Source: Methylomonas sp. LL1 (GTDB taxonomy: Bacteria > Pseudomonadota > Gammaproteobacteria > Methylococcales > Methylomonadaceae). Taken from it: a stretch of DNA of 64,000 nucleotides. The first letter of the stretch is position 1. Every line of letters starts with the position of its first letter. Below the pieces are notes generated by a model. The model made no database searches and was not told where the DNA came from. It worked only from the letters and a program-made list of their open reading frames with translations. Made by a program: the position numbers and the translations under genes. Shown here in pieces: positions 36,894 to 45,822 of this stretch. The stretch spans positions 2,790,001 to 2,854,000 of the forward strand of contig NZ_CP064653.1 in the NCBI RefSeq assembly GCF_015711015.1. The letters run 5' to 3'.

Positions 36894-39095
36894 TCAGGCT
36901 TGAACGACTACCCGGCGACGTTGATTGAACAAGCCCCCCAGCAGCGAAGTCAGCATCAGCCAGCCCGATGCCGGCAGCGGCACGGCGGAGGTGGAGGCTA
37001 CCGACAGGCTGATGTGGTTTGCGTCGCGCAACAAGTCGAAGTGCAGACCGGCCAGTTCCGGGAAAAATATCTGGCTGAAGTCGCCCAGAAAACTATCGGC
37101 TTCGATTAGCGTGAAGAGATCGCCGGCCTTGGCCGAAAAGCCGTTCCACAGCGTGATGTCCAGAGCACCGCCCAGATTCAACACGCCGTTGACGTCGAAG
37201 GCATCGTATTCCGTGCCGCGCTGGTAACCGCCGATTTCCATGGTCAAGGTATTGCCGGTGCCGAAGCTGACATCGCCGTCGACCGACATGTAGCCTGGGC
37301 TATGGCCGGGACGCAGGTCGCCCTCGAAGAACACCTGTCCGCCGCCGGTAAATTCGCCGTTTCCCGACACCGTGCCCAGGAAGATACTGCCGGCGCCGGT
37401 GGCGGTTTTGATTTCGCCGTCGTTGACCATGTCGTCGTAGAACACGCTGGAGGTACCGAGGCCGGTGATGGCGATTTTGCCGCCGTCGTGGTTAACGATG
37501 TCGCCGGAGATGTCGTTGTAGCCTCCGGTCAGCGCCACACTGGCAACGTTGTGCAGGCCGCCGTTGAAACGCAGCGTGGCGTTGCGGCCGGCGATCACAC
37601 CGCTGTTCGGGTAATTGGTCAAATTGCCGTTGACTTCCAGCTCGCCGCTTATCACCTCCATCTTGCCGACATTGGCGTGGTTATCGCCGTCGACCAGCAG
37701 GTTTTGCCCGGCGGCGACGCGGATTTCGCCTTCGTTGCCGAGATTGGCGTGTATCGCGCCATTGCCGGTCAACACGCCGCCGGCTTGATTGATGACGTTA
37801 TAGGCATAGAGATTGTCGGCGACGATTTTACCGCTGCTGTAGACATCGCCGTTGATGCGGCCGTCGCCGGTCAGAATGCCCTTGCCGCCGATCATCAGAT
37901 GGAGGCTTTCCGGGCTGATGTCGCCGCCGTTCAATTTCAACGTGGTGTAACCGTCTAAGTTTTGGGTGCCCAAGGCTAGGCCCTTGATTTGCGCATTGGC
38001 GGCGGGGCCGATCACTGTTTTGGAGGTATCGCTATCCAGGCTGACTTGTTGCAATTCGCTGGGCCGCATGTTCCAGTCCCAGTTCGCCGCATCGTCCCAC
38101 GAGCCGTTATGGGCGCCGGTCCAGATCGATTCGGCGATGGTCAGCAAGTAGCCGAAACCCTTGCCGTCCTGAGAATGGGCCAGGCCGACGATCTGGCCGT
38201 GCTCGTTGATGTCGGTGGCGCTGATCAAGGTCATACCGGCGGCCGGATCGACCAGATCGTTCAAATCCTTCATGCCGGAGGATGCGGTCCACAAGAAGGC
38301 GCCGCTCGAAAAACCGGACCAATCGCGGAAGGCGCCGACCACTTGACCATTGTCGCTAATGGTATCGGCGTGGTAAGAACTGTTGGCCTTGAAGCTGTCC
38401 AGTTTATGGGCTTGGCCGTTTTCCCAGATCACCGCATGGCTATACAGACCGCCATTGCCGCCGTAACCGACGGCTACCCCCTGACTGTTGATGGCGTTGG
38501 CGACGGAATACCAATCGTCAGCATATTGCGGCAGAAGGGTCGTGCTTCCACCGGAATAAAGTGCCGCCTGGGCGTTTTGCCCCGACTGGTAACCGGCGGC
38601 CGTGCCGCTATCGTTGATGGCCTTTCCGTAAAAACTAACGGTGTCCGTCCAGATTCCGGACACGGTGTCATATAGGTTGTTGCCGATTACCATCGTCCCA
38701 TTGTTGTTGATCGCCATAAAGTCCGATGTGTTGCCAAGACCCACTTCCGTCACGGTACCGTTAATCCAGTAAGTGGGGCTGTCGTTGCCTTTAATGCCGC
38801 CGTATGAGCGGCCAATCACCACGCCAGCATCGTTGAGGTCCACGGCTGACGCATCGGCTATTCCCTGCGGATTGGCGGCGTGCGGCAGGTAAGTAAAGGC
38901 GCCGTTACGCCAGAGCCATGCCTTATATTCCAGCCCCAGCTGAGTGCCGACCACATCGCCATGATTGTTGACGGCGGCGGCCATCATGTTTTGGCCCAAC
39001 AAGTCCAGTTGAGCAGCCGGCACGGCTTGAGCGGTATCGACGGCGAGAGTGGCGGCAATGGCGACGGTTAATGCGTTCAATTTGAAGAAATTCAT
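36894..39095 (-). CDS. VPLPA-CTERM surface protein with HAF repeats
   Basis: 733 residues. Signal peptide (LTVAIAATLAVDTAQA). Residues 30-330 hold HAF-type repeats, each like AVNNHGDVVGTQLG or AINSQGVAVGYGGNGG followed by aromatic AFLW/AVIWENG text, forming a propeller-like domain. Residues 340-700 form a beta-helical passenger. The C-terminus AVPLPASGWLMLTSLLGG with basic NQRRRVVVQA is a VPLPA-CTERM tag. Same tag type as the next gene downstream, so both probably use the same exosortase. Preceded by promoter P4. Confidence 0.9.
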   Translation of the reverse strand: MNFFKLNALTVAIAATLAVDTAQAVPAAQLDLLGQNMMAAAVNNHGDVVGTQLGLEYKAWLWRNGAFTYLPHAANPQGIADASAVDLNDAGVVIGRSYGGIKGNDSPTYWINGTVTEVGLGNTSDFMAINNNGTMVIGNNLYDTVSGIWTDTVSFYGKAINDSGTAAGYQSGQNAQAALYSGGSTTLLPQYADDWYSVANAINSQGVAVGYGGNGGLYSHAVIWENGQAHKLDSFKANSSYHADTISDNGQVVGAFRDWSGFSSGAFLWTASSGMKDLNDLVDPAAGMTLISATDINEHGQIVGLAHSQDGKGFGYLLTIAESIWTGAHNGSWDDAANWDWNMRPSELQQVSLDSDTSKTVIGPAANAQIKGLALGTQNLDGYTTLKLNGGDISPESLHLMIGGKGILTGDGRINGDVYSSGKIVADNLYAYNVINQAGGVLTGNGAIHANLGNEGEIRVAAGQNLLVDGDNHANVGKMEVISGELEVNGNLTNYPNSGVIAGRNATLRFNGGLHNVASVALTGGYNDISGDIVNHDGGKIAITGLGTSSVFYDDMVNDGEIKTATGAGSIFLGTVSGNGEFTGGGQVFFEGDLRPGHSPGYMSVDGDVSFGTGNTLTMEIGGYQRGTEYDAFDVNGVLNLGGALDITLWNGFSAKAGDLFTLIEADSFLGDFSQIFFPELAGLHFDLLRDANHISLSVASTSAVPLPASGWLMLTSLLGGLFNQRRRVVVQA

Positions 39096-39151
39096 GGTTG
39101 CTGCTCCGAGTTAAAAAAATCGCGACGGGCATTTCGGCCGTCCGTGGGAGC

Positions 39152-39213
39152 AGTCTAACCAGCGCTTGTATCAATCGGGTTTCGTTTGGGCGGGTTTTTG
39201 GTTTCAATTGTTG
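39152..39213 (-). promoter_or_regulatory. SARP-like promoter P4
   Basis: Minus strand. TTGAAACC, CGAAACC 22 bases on, TGATACA 11 bases further (39167-39173), 9 bases, TAGACT (39152-39157). Confidence 0.8.
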
Positions 39214-39407
39214 CACCGGCAAATTAGCTGGCGCGCCCAGCCCGGTGAACAGTTGGCCGGAAGAAAGTGGGCACCGGCTTCCCCCGCCGGATAAGCGATG
39301 CCGGCGATGATCGACTCAAACTGGCCGCTACCCTCGTCGCCAATCCCAAGGACGCTTGACGGCTGTTTGGCATGGACAGCACAGACGGCTGAAGCCTTTT
39401 GCCCTGG

Positions 39408-39462
39408 TTGAAACAAACGAAACAATGGCTGAAGTACGATTGATACATGGCGCGGCGATACT
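39408..39462 (+). promoter_or_regulatory. SARP-like promoter P5
   Basis: Plus strand. TTGAAAC, CGAAAC, TGAAGTA and TGATACA (39441-39447); the last two are 11 bases apart; 9 bases follow, then GATACT (39457-39462). Stands 83 bases before the prenyltransferase-like gene and points the other way from P4. Confidence 0.78.
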
Positions 39463-39544
39463 GCTATCCACAGAACGGGAGTCACGGTGCGCACACCGGA
39501 CCTACGATTCCCGTCAAATCAATCACGAGCCATAGGAGCATTCG

Positions 39545-40477
39545 ATGTCGATCTACACAATCCCCCAAATTACTCTGCAAACGATGCCGCGTTTCCGGCC
39601 TGATCTTTCAGGTTGGCTGGATGCCGCGGCCAACTTCGGTTTGGTGATGCCGCTGGGCGCCGCCAGCGCGGTGTCGCTGGTGCCGCTGGTTGCTACCGGA
39701 CAGGTTTCCCCGCCGTTGGCGCTAGCGGCCTTTTTGTGCGTCTATTCGAGCTATCTGATCGATCACCTGAGCGATGTCGGGCGGCTGGACGCCGGGCTGG
39801 CGTCGTCCCGGACAAAAACACTCGCCCGCATTTCGCTATTCAGGGGCCTAGGTCTCTGCGCTTATCTACTGTCGATGTGGTTGACGCTAAACTGCGCCGG
39901 TCTAAACGCGGCCATGATCCTGCTGTGTTTCCCTTTATCCGTGACCTTATATGCGACCCCGCTATTCGGCCGTTTGACGCGCGGCCTGTTCGGCTACCGG
40001 CGGTTCAAGGACATACCCGGCTTCAAGTCGATTTATACGGCATTTTTCTGGGGCTTGTTGATGGTCTATGCCGCCGTTTTCGTCGGTGGCACCGAGCCGC
40101 ATATCGTCGGTTTTTTCTTCACATACATGCTGTTGTCCGATGTCGTCAATACGGTGTTTTGCGATTACAAGGATCTGGAACGGGACCGCGCCGAAGGCGT
40201 ACTCACCTGGGTGACCATGCTCGGTCCGGCGCGTACCACTCGCTTGCTGAAACAAATCAACATTGCCGCCTTCGGATTGCTGATGCTGGCCGTCGCCGCG
40301 CACTGGATGCCGCACTGGTTGCTGGCGTTGGGAGCGGTTCATCTATATGTCCATGCCGTGATCGGCCAAGGCCATGCCATCACCGTTAACGGCGGTAATC
40401 CAGGCGATGCGCTGATGGATGCCGCGCTCGTTTTGTGGTTGCCGTTTGCCCTGCTGGGCATATTCATCGGCCAATAA
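39545..40477 (+). CDS. UbiA-superfamily prenyltransferase-like membrane protein
   Basis: 310 residues, AGGAG 7 bases upstream of the ATG. About eight hydrophobic segments. Two Asp-rich sites fit the UbiA fold: SSYLIDHLSDVGRLD (Asp73, 77, 82) in place of the usual NDxxDxxxD, and CDYKDLERD (Asp207, 210, 214) as DxxDxxxD. UbiA enzymes transfer prenyl groups from allylic diphosphates to aromatic or other acceptors via Mg2+ bound at these sites. The variant first motif means the activity is not certain. It is followed after 21 bases by a Pyr4-like terpene-cyclase homologue and controlled by P5. Confidence 0.75.
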   Translation: MSIYTIPQITLQTMPRFRPDLSGWLDAAANFGLVMPLGAASAVSLVPLVATGQVSPPLALAAFLCVYSSYLIDHLSDVGRLDAGLASSRTKTLARISLFRGLGLCAYLLSMWLTLNCAGLNAAMILLCFPLSVTLYATPLFGRLTRGLFGYRRFKDIPGFKSIYTAFFWGLLMVYAAVFVGGTEPHIVGFFFTYMLLSDVVNTVFCDYKDLERDRAEGVLTWVTMLGPARTTRLLKQINIAAFGLLMLAVAAHWMPHWLLALGAVHLYVHAVIGQGHAITVNGGNPGDALMDAALVLWLPFALLGIFIGQ

Positions 40478-40498
40478 GCACACACAGGAGGAAATGCT

Positions 40499-41152
40499 AT
40501 GTCTACACAGGAATCTTGGTGGTTTACCCTATCGGGTTCGGCTTCGGCTCTGCTATGGATCGTCGCCTACGGGCTGATTATTCGGCGCGGTTTCAAGGAC
40601 CGCAGCTACGGCATGCCGTTCGCTCCGTTATGCGTGAATATGTCTTATGAGCTGATTTTCGGCTTTGTGTATCCCGATCAGCCGCCCATGAACTACGCAA
40701 ACCAGGTTTGGTTCGCGATCGATTTGATCATTTTCTACCAGTTTATCCGTTTCGGAAAAAGCGAGTTCGAACGGCTGTTCCCGCGCGCCTGGTTCCTGCC
40801 TGCCGTGAGCTTGAGCGTGTTGCTGGCGTTCGGCGGCGTGCTTGCCGTGACGCTGGAGTTTCACGATTTCCACGGTAACTACACCGGTTGGGGCGATCAA
40901 TTGCTGATTTCAATATCGTTCATCTGGTTGTTGGCGCGGCGCGGCAGCGTCGCCGGACAGTCGGTGTATATTGCGCTGTCGCGTATGCTGGGCTCGATCG
41001 TGCTAATTCCGGGACAGATGATCCAGGGGCCGGCGGATTCGGTACTGCTTGGTTTTATTTATGTGAGTTTCGCGACACTCGATGCGATCTACATCGCGCT
41101 GCTGATCCGCCAATGCCGCCTGGAAGGCATCAATCCCTGGCGGCGGCTGTGA
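40499..41152 (+). CDS. Pyr4/PaxB-like membrane terpene cyclase homologue
   Basis: 217 residues with AGGAGG upstream. About seven membrane segments, the same size and layout as the Pyr4/PaxB class of integral-membrane cyclases that cyclise (epoxy)prenyl chains in meroterpenoid pathways. The segment KDRSYGMPFAPLCVNMSYE is the hallmark, with Glu51 in the place of the essential Glu of Pyr4, and Asp195 in FATLDAIYIALL in the place of the essential C-terminal Asp. It is tightly linked to the prenyltransferase-like gene. Substrate unknown; cyclase function is inferred from motifs and context. Confidence 0.68.
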   Translation: MSTQESWWFTLSGSASALLWIVAYGLIIRRGFKDRSYGMPFAPLCVNMSYELIFGFVYPDQPPMNYANQVWFAIDLIIFYQFIRFGKSEFERLFPRAWFLPAVSLSVLLAFGGVLAVTLEFHDFHGNYTGWGDQLLISISFIWLLARRGSVAGQSVYIALSRMLGSIVLIPGQMIQGPADSVLLGFIYVSFATLDAIYIALLIRQCRLEGINPWRRL

Positions 41153-41241
41153 TGGGTGAAGCGCCAATTCGCCGAGGGTATTGTCATCGAAGCAGGATAC
41201 GGCATGAATAATCGAGCAAACATCTGCCCCGGTTGCTTGCG

Positions 41242-41760
41242 CTATCGCCTCGCTTGCAAAGCTTCGGCGATTTCCAGGCGCAGGATCCGGCGTTGGTCAA
41301 CATTGCCTAGGCTGTCTTCCAGATAGCTGATGCGTAGCGGCAAGCCGTCGCTCAGATCCAGCGGCGGCATTTCTACGTTGCGAAAACCCGGCTGGGCATG
41401 GTCGCGGTAATAGCCGAACAACACGCCATCGACGGTGAAATTTTCCCACATCACGGATTCCGCGCCAGCGAGGTCTTTATCGGCTCTCCGCCTCCAATAG
41501 CCGCACAGCATACCTTCGGCGACTTTGACTCGTCCGCTTTGCAGCGCCTCCAATAACCGTTGCCTTTCCCAGCATGGCGATGCAGAGAAATAAGCCGCGG
41601 CCAACAACATGGCGACACCGAGCCAGGCCAGCCAAAGCCGGCGCCGATACCCGAACAGCGCCGCCATGACCGCCGCCGCCAGCCAGGCAACCGCCAGCCA
41701 CCAACCGCCGTCCGCACCGGACTCGTTGCCTAAATCGTAAATCAACCGATAGGAACCCAT
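41242..41760 (-). CDS. Hypothetical membrane protein downstream of the regulator
   Basis: 172 residues from the ATG at 41760 (GGAGG is very close upstream); a GTG at 41802 would add 14. Two membrane segments near residues 20-37 and 45-60 are followed by a soluble domain with MORN-like phrase AEGMLCGYWRR and VDGVLFGYYRDHAQPGF. No family recognised. It follows the regulator gene on the same strand after 200 bases, so it may belong to the same unit. Confidence 0.6.
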   Translation of the reverse strand: MGSYRLIYDLGNESGADGGWWLAVAWLAAAVMAALFGYRRRLWLAWLGVAMLLAAAYFSASPCWERQRLLEALQSGRVKVAEGMLCGYWRRRADKDLAGAESVMWENFTVDGVLFGYYRDHAQPGFRNVEMPPLDLSDGLPLRISYLEDSLGNVDQRRILRLEIAEALQARR

Positions 41761-41962
41761 CGCCTCCGCCCCATCCAACAGAATTGAAGCGATAGACCGC
41801 ACCGCTTCCCCGGCCGGCGATAATACCGGAGAAGCGTATACAGATGACTTACAGATCGAAAAAAAACTTACTTTTTGGAAGGATTTGTAACTTGGCTACG
41901 GGAAACAGACGTTCGAATTCTAGGATTGCATTCCGAAAAGAGCCCCTCCTTGCAGTCCGAGG

Positions 41963-44902
41963 CTATCCTCGCCCTCCTATCCGACATTTAAGCTTGGCTT
42001 CAACGCAAAGCCGCTCTATCCGTTTACGCGCCTCGGCCAGCCACGGCAGGCCGGTTTCATGGGGGAGAAATTCACCATTGGGCGGCAGCGGGCAACGGGA
42101 GACATCGGCGCAAAAACACTCGCCAGTCGCAGCCATGGTTTCGATGACCGCAACGTCGCACCAACACCGGCTCGGATCGAGACTAACCCGGCCATCGCGG
42201 ACGCTCAGGCAGTCTTCGCCGAGCAGGCCGCGCAGGCGGTGCAAATTGGTATGCAAGGCTCGTTTCGCGGCATCGCCGTCGGCATCGGGCCACAGCGCAT
42301 CGGCCAAGACCTCCTGGCCGACGTCCCTGCAACCGAAGCCGATCAAGGCCTTTAGCAACTCCAACGGCTTGACCGGTGCCCGGCTGGCGGAAAATGCCAA
42401 AGGCTTGCCGTCGAGTCGGATTTCGAAGCGTCCCAGCGTCTGAATACGCACCGGCCACGGCCAGCCGTCGGCCTGTAATGGCGGCCGCTCCGGCAATAAA
42501 TCGTGCCTTCGAATCAGGCCCTCGACGTAATCCAGAGCCACGCCCCGCGCCAATGTGGCGACGCAATAGCGGGCCAAGACCGGCCGCTGCCAGTGGATGC
42601 CGTAACAATTCGCCAGACCGTAACGCTTGCCGAACGCAAAAAACTCGGCGAGCGCACGCGACATTACATCTTCGTCGCCAAGGCTCTCGGCCAATTCCAG
42701 TTCGGCGAACAATACATCCCAATGGGCGACGACCGAGCCGCATCCCGGCGCGGCCGCCTTGGCTTTGTTCATGGCCGCCAACGCGCCGGCCGCATCCTGT
42801 TCGGCCTGACAACGCCAAACCGCCGCCAACAAGGCATACGAGGCGCAGGACAGAATTTCGGTGCGCGCGGCGTAGCGCTCGACTTCGCTCGCGGCATCGA
42901 CGACCGCGGCATCGTCGCGCCTGGCCCTGGCTTCCAGCAGGCGCAGGAAATGATATTGATAAGCATCGTAGCCGCGAGGCATCGCCATGTAGGGCAATAG
43001 CGCCGCCAGCGCGTCGGCCGCGCCCTTGCGGTCACCGGCATAGGCCGGAATCAACACGGCCTGTAACTTGAAATAACAATCGAGAATGCGCACGCCACTG
43101 GTTTCGGCGAAACTCAGCGCGCGGCACAAGACTTGTTCGAGGCCGGCCATGTCGGCAGCCAACCAGTAGTGGAAGGCGTGCATGGTTTCCCACATCAAAC
43201 GCACCAGCGGCGGCGTTGCTTCCCCCAGGCTGTCGGCGGCGAAACGCGCCGCCAGGCGTTCGGCGCGCAAATTATCGCCGCGAACGCCCAACCAATACAT
43301 CAACAGATTCGATGCGGCGGCAACCTTGAGTTGAGGATCGCGAATGCCCGGCGTCAAGTCTTCCAAGCGCGCCGCGATGCCCTCCAGACCCGGCGTATCG
43401 GGATGGCGCAAGGTGGGCAGGAACAACGAAAAGGTCAACACGCCGGCTTCCAGTTCCGGATTCGGAAAAGCCGGGAAGCGCTCGCGCAACGCCGGCAGGA
43501 CGGCCAGCCAAGGATCGGCGGCGGCAATACCCTCGAAAGCGAAGATGAAGCTGGCGCCAATCGCGATCCACGCCGAATAACAACCCGCGGCATCGTCCGC
43601 TACATCGAAGCCGGCGAACGCCATGGCGTAAAAGCGCCGTGCTTCCTCGGGGTTAATCGGCAAGCGGCAGGCGCCTTGAAAATAGCGTAGCCAGGGGCGA
43701 CGGTCGAGTTCCGTTTCCGGCAAGGCCGCCAACCAGGCCGCAAGACCGGCGATCCGCCCGGCGGCGTGTAGTGTCGGCGCCAATACCAACAGCGCATCGG
43801 CCATCGCCGCCCAATCCTCGATCGCTAAAAACCGTTCGATACCGGCTTCGAAATCGCCATGCGCGCACAAGATCGAGGCCGTCCGCGCGGTAAGCTCGCG
43901 CCAACGGCTGGAAGCATAGTGACGGCTGGCGCGGGTCAGCAGAAACTCGCGAAACAGGGGATGGAATTCGTAACAACCGCTGCCCCGATGGTAAACCGTA
44001 AACAGATTGCGCCTGGCCAGATCCGCCAGCAAATTCTCGGCGTCGGCGCGCCCGGTCAATTCGGCGGCACTGTCCGGGCGGATTTCTCCCAGCAAGGCGC
44101 ATAACATCAAAAACTCAGGCAATTCCGCTTCCAAGCCGGCCAGAATTTCGGCGGCAAAAAAATCGAACAACAAGGGATCGTCGGCAAGTCGATTTCCACC
44201 CTCGATGTCACCGTGTTCCAGCGCCAAGACCAAGCCTGCCGCCCAGCCGCCGACGCGCCGGTTGAGCAGTGCGGCCCGATCGTCGTTCATGGCGTGGCCG
44301 AGACGATTTGCCGCCAACCTCCTGCATTCGTCGTCGTCCAGACGCAGGTCTTGCCAGCCGAGTAACGAAACTTCGCCGCTCAGCCTCATCCTCGCCCATT
44401 CCGCCGGCGGTTCGTTGCGGCTGACGACGATGACCTGGGCGTTGGCCGGTGTTTCTTCCAAGCCATGGCGCAGCAAAACGTGTAAGGCCGCGTTGGCCGG
44501 CAAGTCATGGTAATCGTCCAGCACCAGCAAACGGCAATCCGTCTGCCACAGGCGGCGGAAGAAATTACGGGCGAACACCGGCAGCCCCAAGGCATATTCA
44601 GGCGTCAACAACGGCAAAGCTTCGTCGTCGGACATAAACCTGCCGGCGGCCAGACTTAGATAGGCAAAAAATGCCGCCGGTTCGGCATCGCCGGCATCGA
44701 TGTGGTACCACAAGGCCGATTTGCCGCGCGCCTTCAACCAGCTGGAAACCAGCGAGGTCTTGCCGGAACCCGCTGGCGCGGCGATCCAGACCAGACGTGC
44801 TCCACTATCCAATTTTGCGAACAGGCGCGGGCGCGGCAGACAGCGTTCGGCCGACGGCGGGGTCAGTTTAAAAGGCAGAGTGTTGGCGGTTAACAGATTC
44901 AT
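41963..44902 (-). CDS. Large ATP-binding transcriptional activator with SARP/OmpR-like domain
   Basis: 979 residues. The N-terminus carries a STAND-type NTPase like MalT: Walker A APAGSGKTSL (about 42-51) and Walker B LLVLDDYHDLPAN (about 127-139). A long helical TPR-like middle part follows. Residues about 850-960 form a winged helix of the OmpR/SARP kind: QTLGRFEIRLDGKPLAFS, PVKPLELLKALIGFG, LWPDADGDAAKRALHTNLHR and LRGLLGEDCLSVRDGRVSL. Such a domain binds heptameric direct repeats. Its own promoter P6 and five nearby promoters carry matching repeats, so this is the likely local activator. The ligand or partner that triggers it is unknown. Confidence 0.87.
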   Translation of the reverse strand: MNLLTANTLPFKLTPPSAERCLPRPRLFAKLDSGARLVWIAAPAGSGKTSLVSSWLKARGKSALWYHIDAGDAEPAAFFAYLSLAAGRFMSDDEALPLLTPEYALGLPVFARNFFRRLWQTDCRLLVLDDYHDLPANAALHVLLRHGLEETPANAQVIVVSRNEPPAEWARMRLSGEVSLLGWQDLRLDDDECRRLAANRLGHAMNDDRAALLNRRVGGWAAGLVLALEHGDIEGGNRLADDPLLFDFFAAEILAGLEAELPEFLMLCALLGEIRPDSAAELTGRADAENLLADLARRNLFTVYHRGSGCYEFHPLFREFLLTRASRHYASSRWRELTARTASILCAHGDFEAGIERFLAIEDWAAMADALLVLAPTLHAAGRIAGLAAWLAALPETELDRRPWLRYFQGACRLPINPEEARRFYAMAFAGFDVADDAAGCYSAWIAIGASFIFAFEGIAAADPWLAVLPALRERFPAFPNPELEAGVLTFSLFLPTLRHPDTPGLEGIAARLEDLTPGIRDPQLKVAAASNLLMYWLGVRGDNLRAERLAARFAADSLGEATPPLVRLMWETMHAFHYWLAADMAGLEQVLCRALSFAETSGVRILDCYFKLQAVLIPAYAGDRKGAADALAALLPYMAMPRGYDAYQYHFLRLLEARARRDDAAVVDAASEVERYAARTEILSCASYALLAAVWRCQAEQDAAGALAAMNKAKAAAPGCGSVVAHWDVLFAELELAESLGDEDVMSRALAEFFAFGKRYGLANCYGIHWQRPVLARYCVATLARGVALDYVEGLIRRHDLLPERPPLQADGWPWPVRIQTLGRFEIRLDGKPLAFSASRAPVKPLELLKALIGFGCRDVGQEVLADALWPDADGDAAKRALHTNLHRLRGLLGEDCLSVRDGRVSLDPSRCWCDVAVIETMAATGECFCADVSRCPLPPNGEFLPHETGLPWLAEARKRIERLCVEAKLKCRIGGRG

Positions 44903-44958
44903 GGACTTATCGTAACAGTTCTTGCGCTAGCATTTTCAGTCGCCCGCGTCATCGGGAA

Positions 44959-45040
44959 AGTATCACTGCTGTTCGTTTCGATTCGGTTTCCGCCGCGTTG
45001 CTTTGGTTTCACCGCCCCGGAGAATTGTTTCAATTGTTGC
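44959..45040 (-). promoter_or_regulatory. SARP-like promoter P6 (regulator's own)
   Basis: Minus strand. TTGAAAC, TGAAACC, GGAAACC and CGAAACG; the last two are 11 bases apart. CGAAACG (44974-44980) is followed by 9 bases and GATACT (44959-44964). Implies autoregulation. The plus-strand response regulator gene starts 69 bases beyond its distal end. Confidence 0.75.
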
Positions 45041-45108
45041 AATCGCTGACTTAGCGGAAATTTACCGGGATAATGGAGTGCCATCCCCCTTTATACGAGA
45101 CTTTGGCC

Positions 45109-45822
45109 ATGACATCCCTACCCCGACTGCTGTTTGTCGACGATGAACAGGACCTGAGAGAAATCGCGTCCGAATATTTCGGCACCCAATACAGCGTGGA
45201 AACCGCCAAGAATGCCGCGGCCGCGCGTATCGCAGTGGAACGCAACAAACCCGACCTGGCGATACTGGACATCCGCATGCCAGGCGAGGACGGGCTATCG
45301 CTGGCCAAATGGCTGCGTGTCCAGCACCCTGAAATCGGCATTATCATGCTGACCACCGCCGCCGATGTAGTCGATCGAATCATCGGTCTGGAAATGGGCG
45401 CCGACGATTATGTCGCTAAACCCTTCGATCTGCGCGAACTGGCGGCACGGGTCAAGAGCGTGTTGCGCCGGGTCGCCGACCGGGCCGAGGCCACCTCCCA
45501 ACCCAAGACGGCCGGCAAACAAGTCGCCCTGGGCCGCTGCATGCTGGACTTGCGAGAACACCGCCTGTACGGTGCCGACGGCAACGAAATCGCCATAACC
45601 GCGATGGAATACGACTTGCTGAAAGTCTTCGTCGAACATCCCAACAAGGTACTCAACCGCGACCGCATCATGGAACTGGCCCACCATCGCGGCTGGGACG
45701 TATTCGACCGTTCGGTCGATCTGCGCATCATGCGCCTGAGGCGAAAAATCGAATCCGACCCGGAAAAGCCCGAGCTCTTGAAAACCGTGCGCGGTACCGG
45801 CTATATGCTGGTGCAATCGTGA
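45109..45822 (+). CDS. OmpR-family response regulator
   Basis: 237 residues from the ATG at 45109, chosen to fit receiver-domain starts (MTSLPRLLFVDDEQDLREIA); an in-frame ATG at 45073 would add 12. Receiver: acidic pair DDE, phosphoacceptor Asp in DLAILDIRMPGEDG, conserved Lys in YVAKPFDLREL. C-terminal winged helix (EIAITAMEYDLLKVFVEHPN, SVDLRIMRLRRKIESDP). Its stop overlaps the kinase start. It is divergent from the SARP-like regulator; whether its promoter shares that control region is not clear. Target genes unknown. Confidence 0.93.
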   Translation: MTSLPRLLFVDDEQDLREIASEYFGTQYSVETAKNAAAARIAVERNKPDLAILDIRMPGEDGLSLAKWLRVQHPEIGIIMLTTAADVVDRIIGLEMGADDYVAKPFDLRELAARVKSVLRRVADRAEATSQPKTAGKQVALGRCMLDLREHRLYGADGNEIAITAMEYDLLKVFVEHPNKVLNRDRIMELAHHRGWDVFDRSVDLRIMRLRRKIESDPEKPELLKTVRGTGYMLVQS

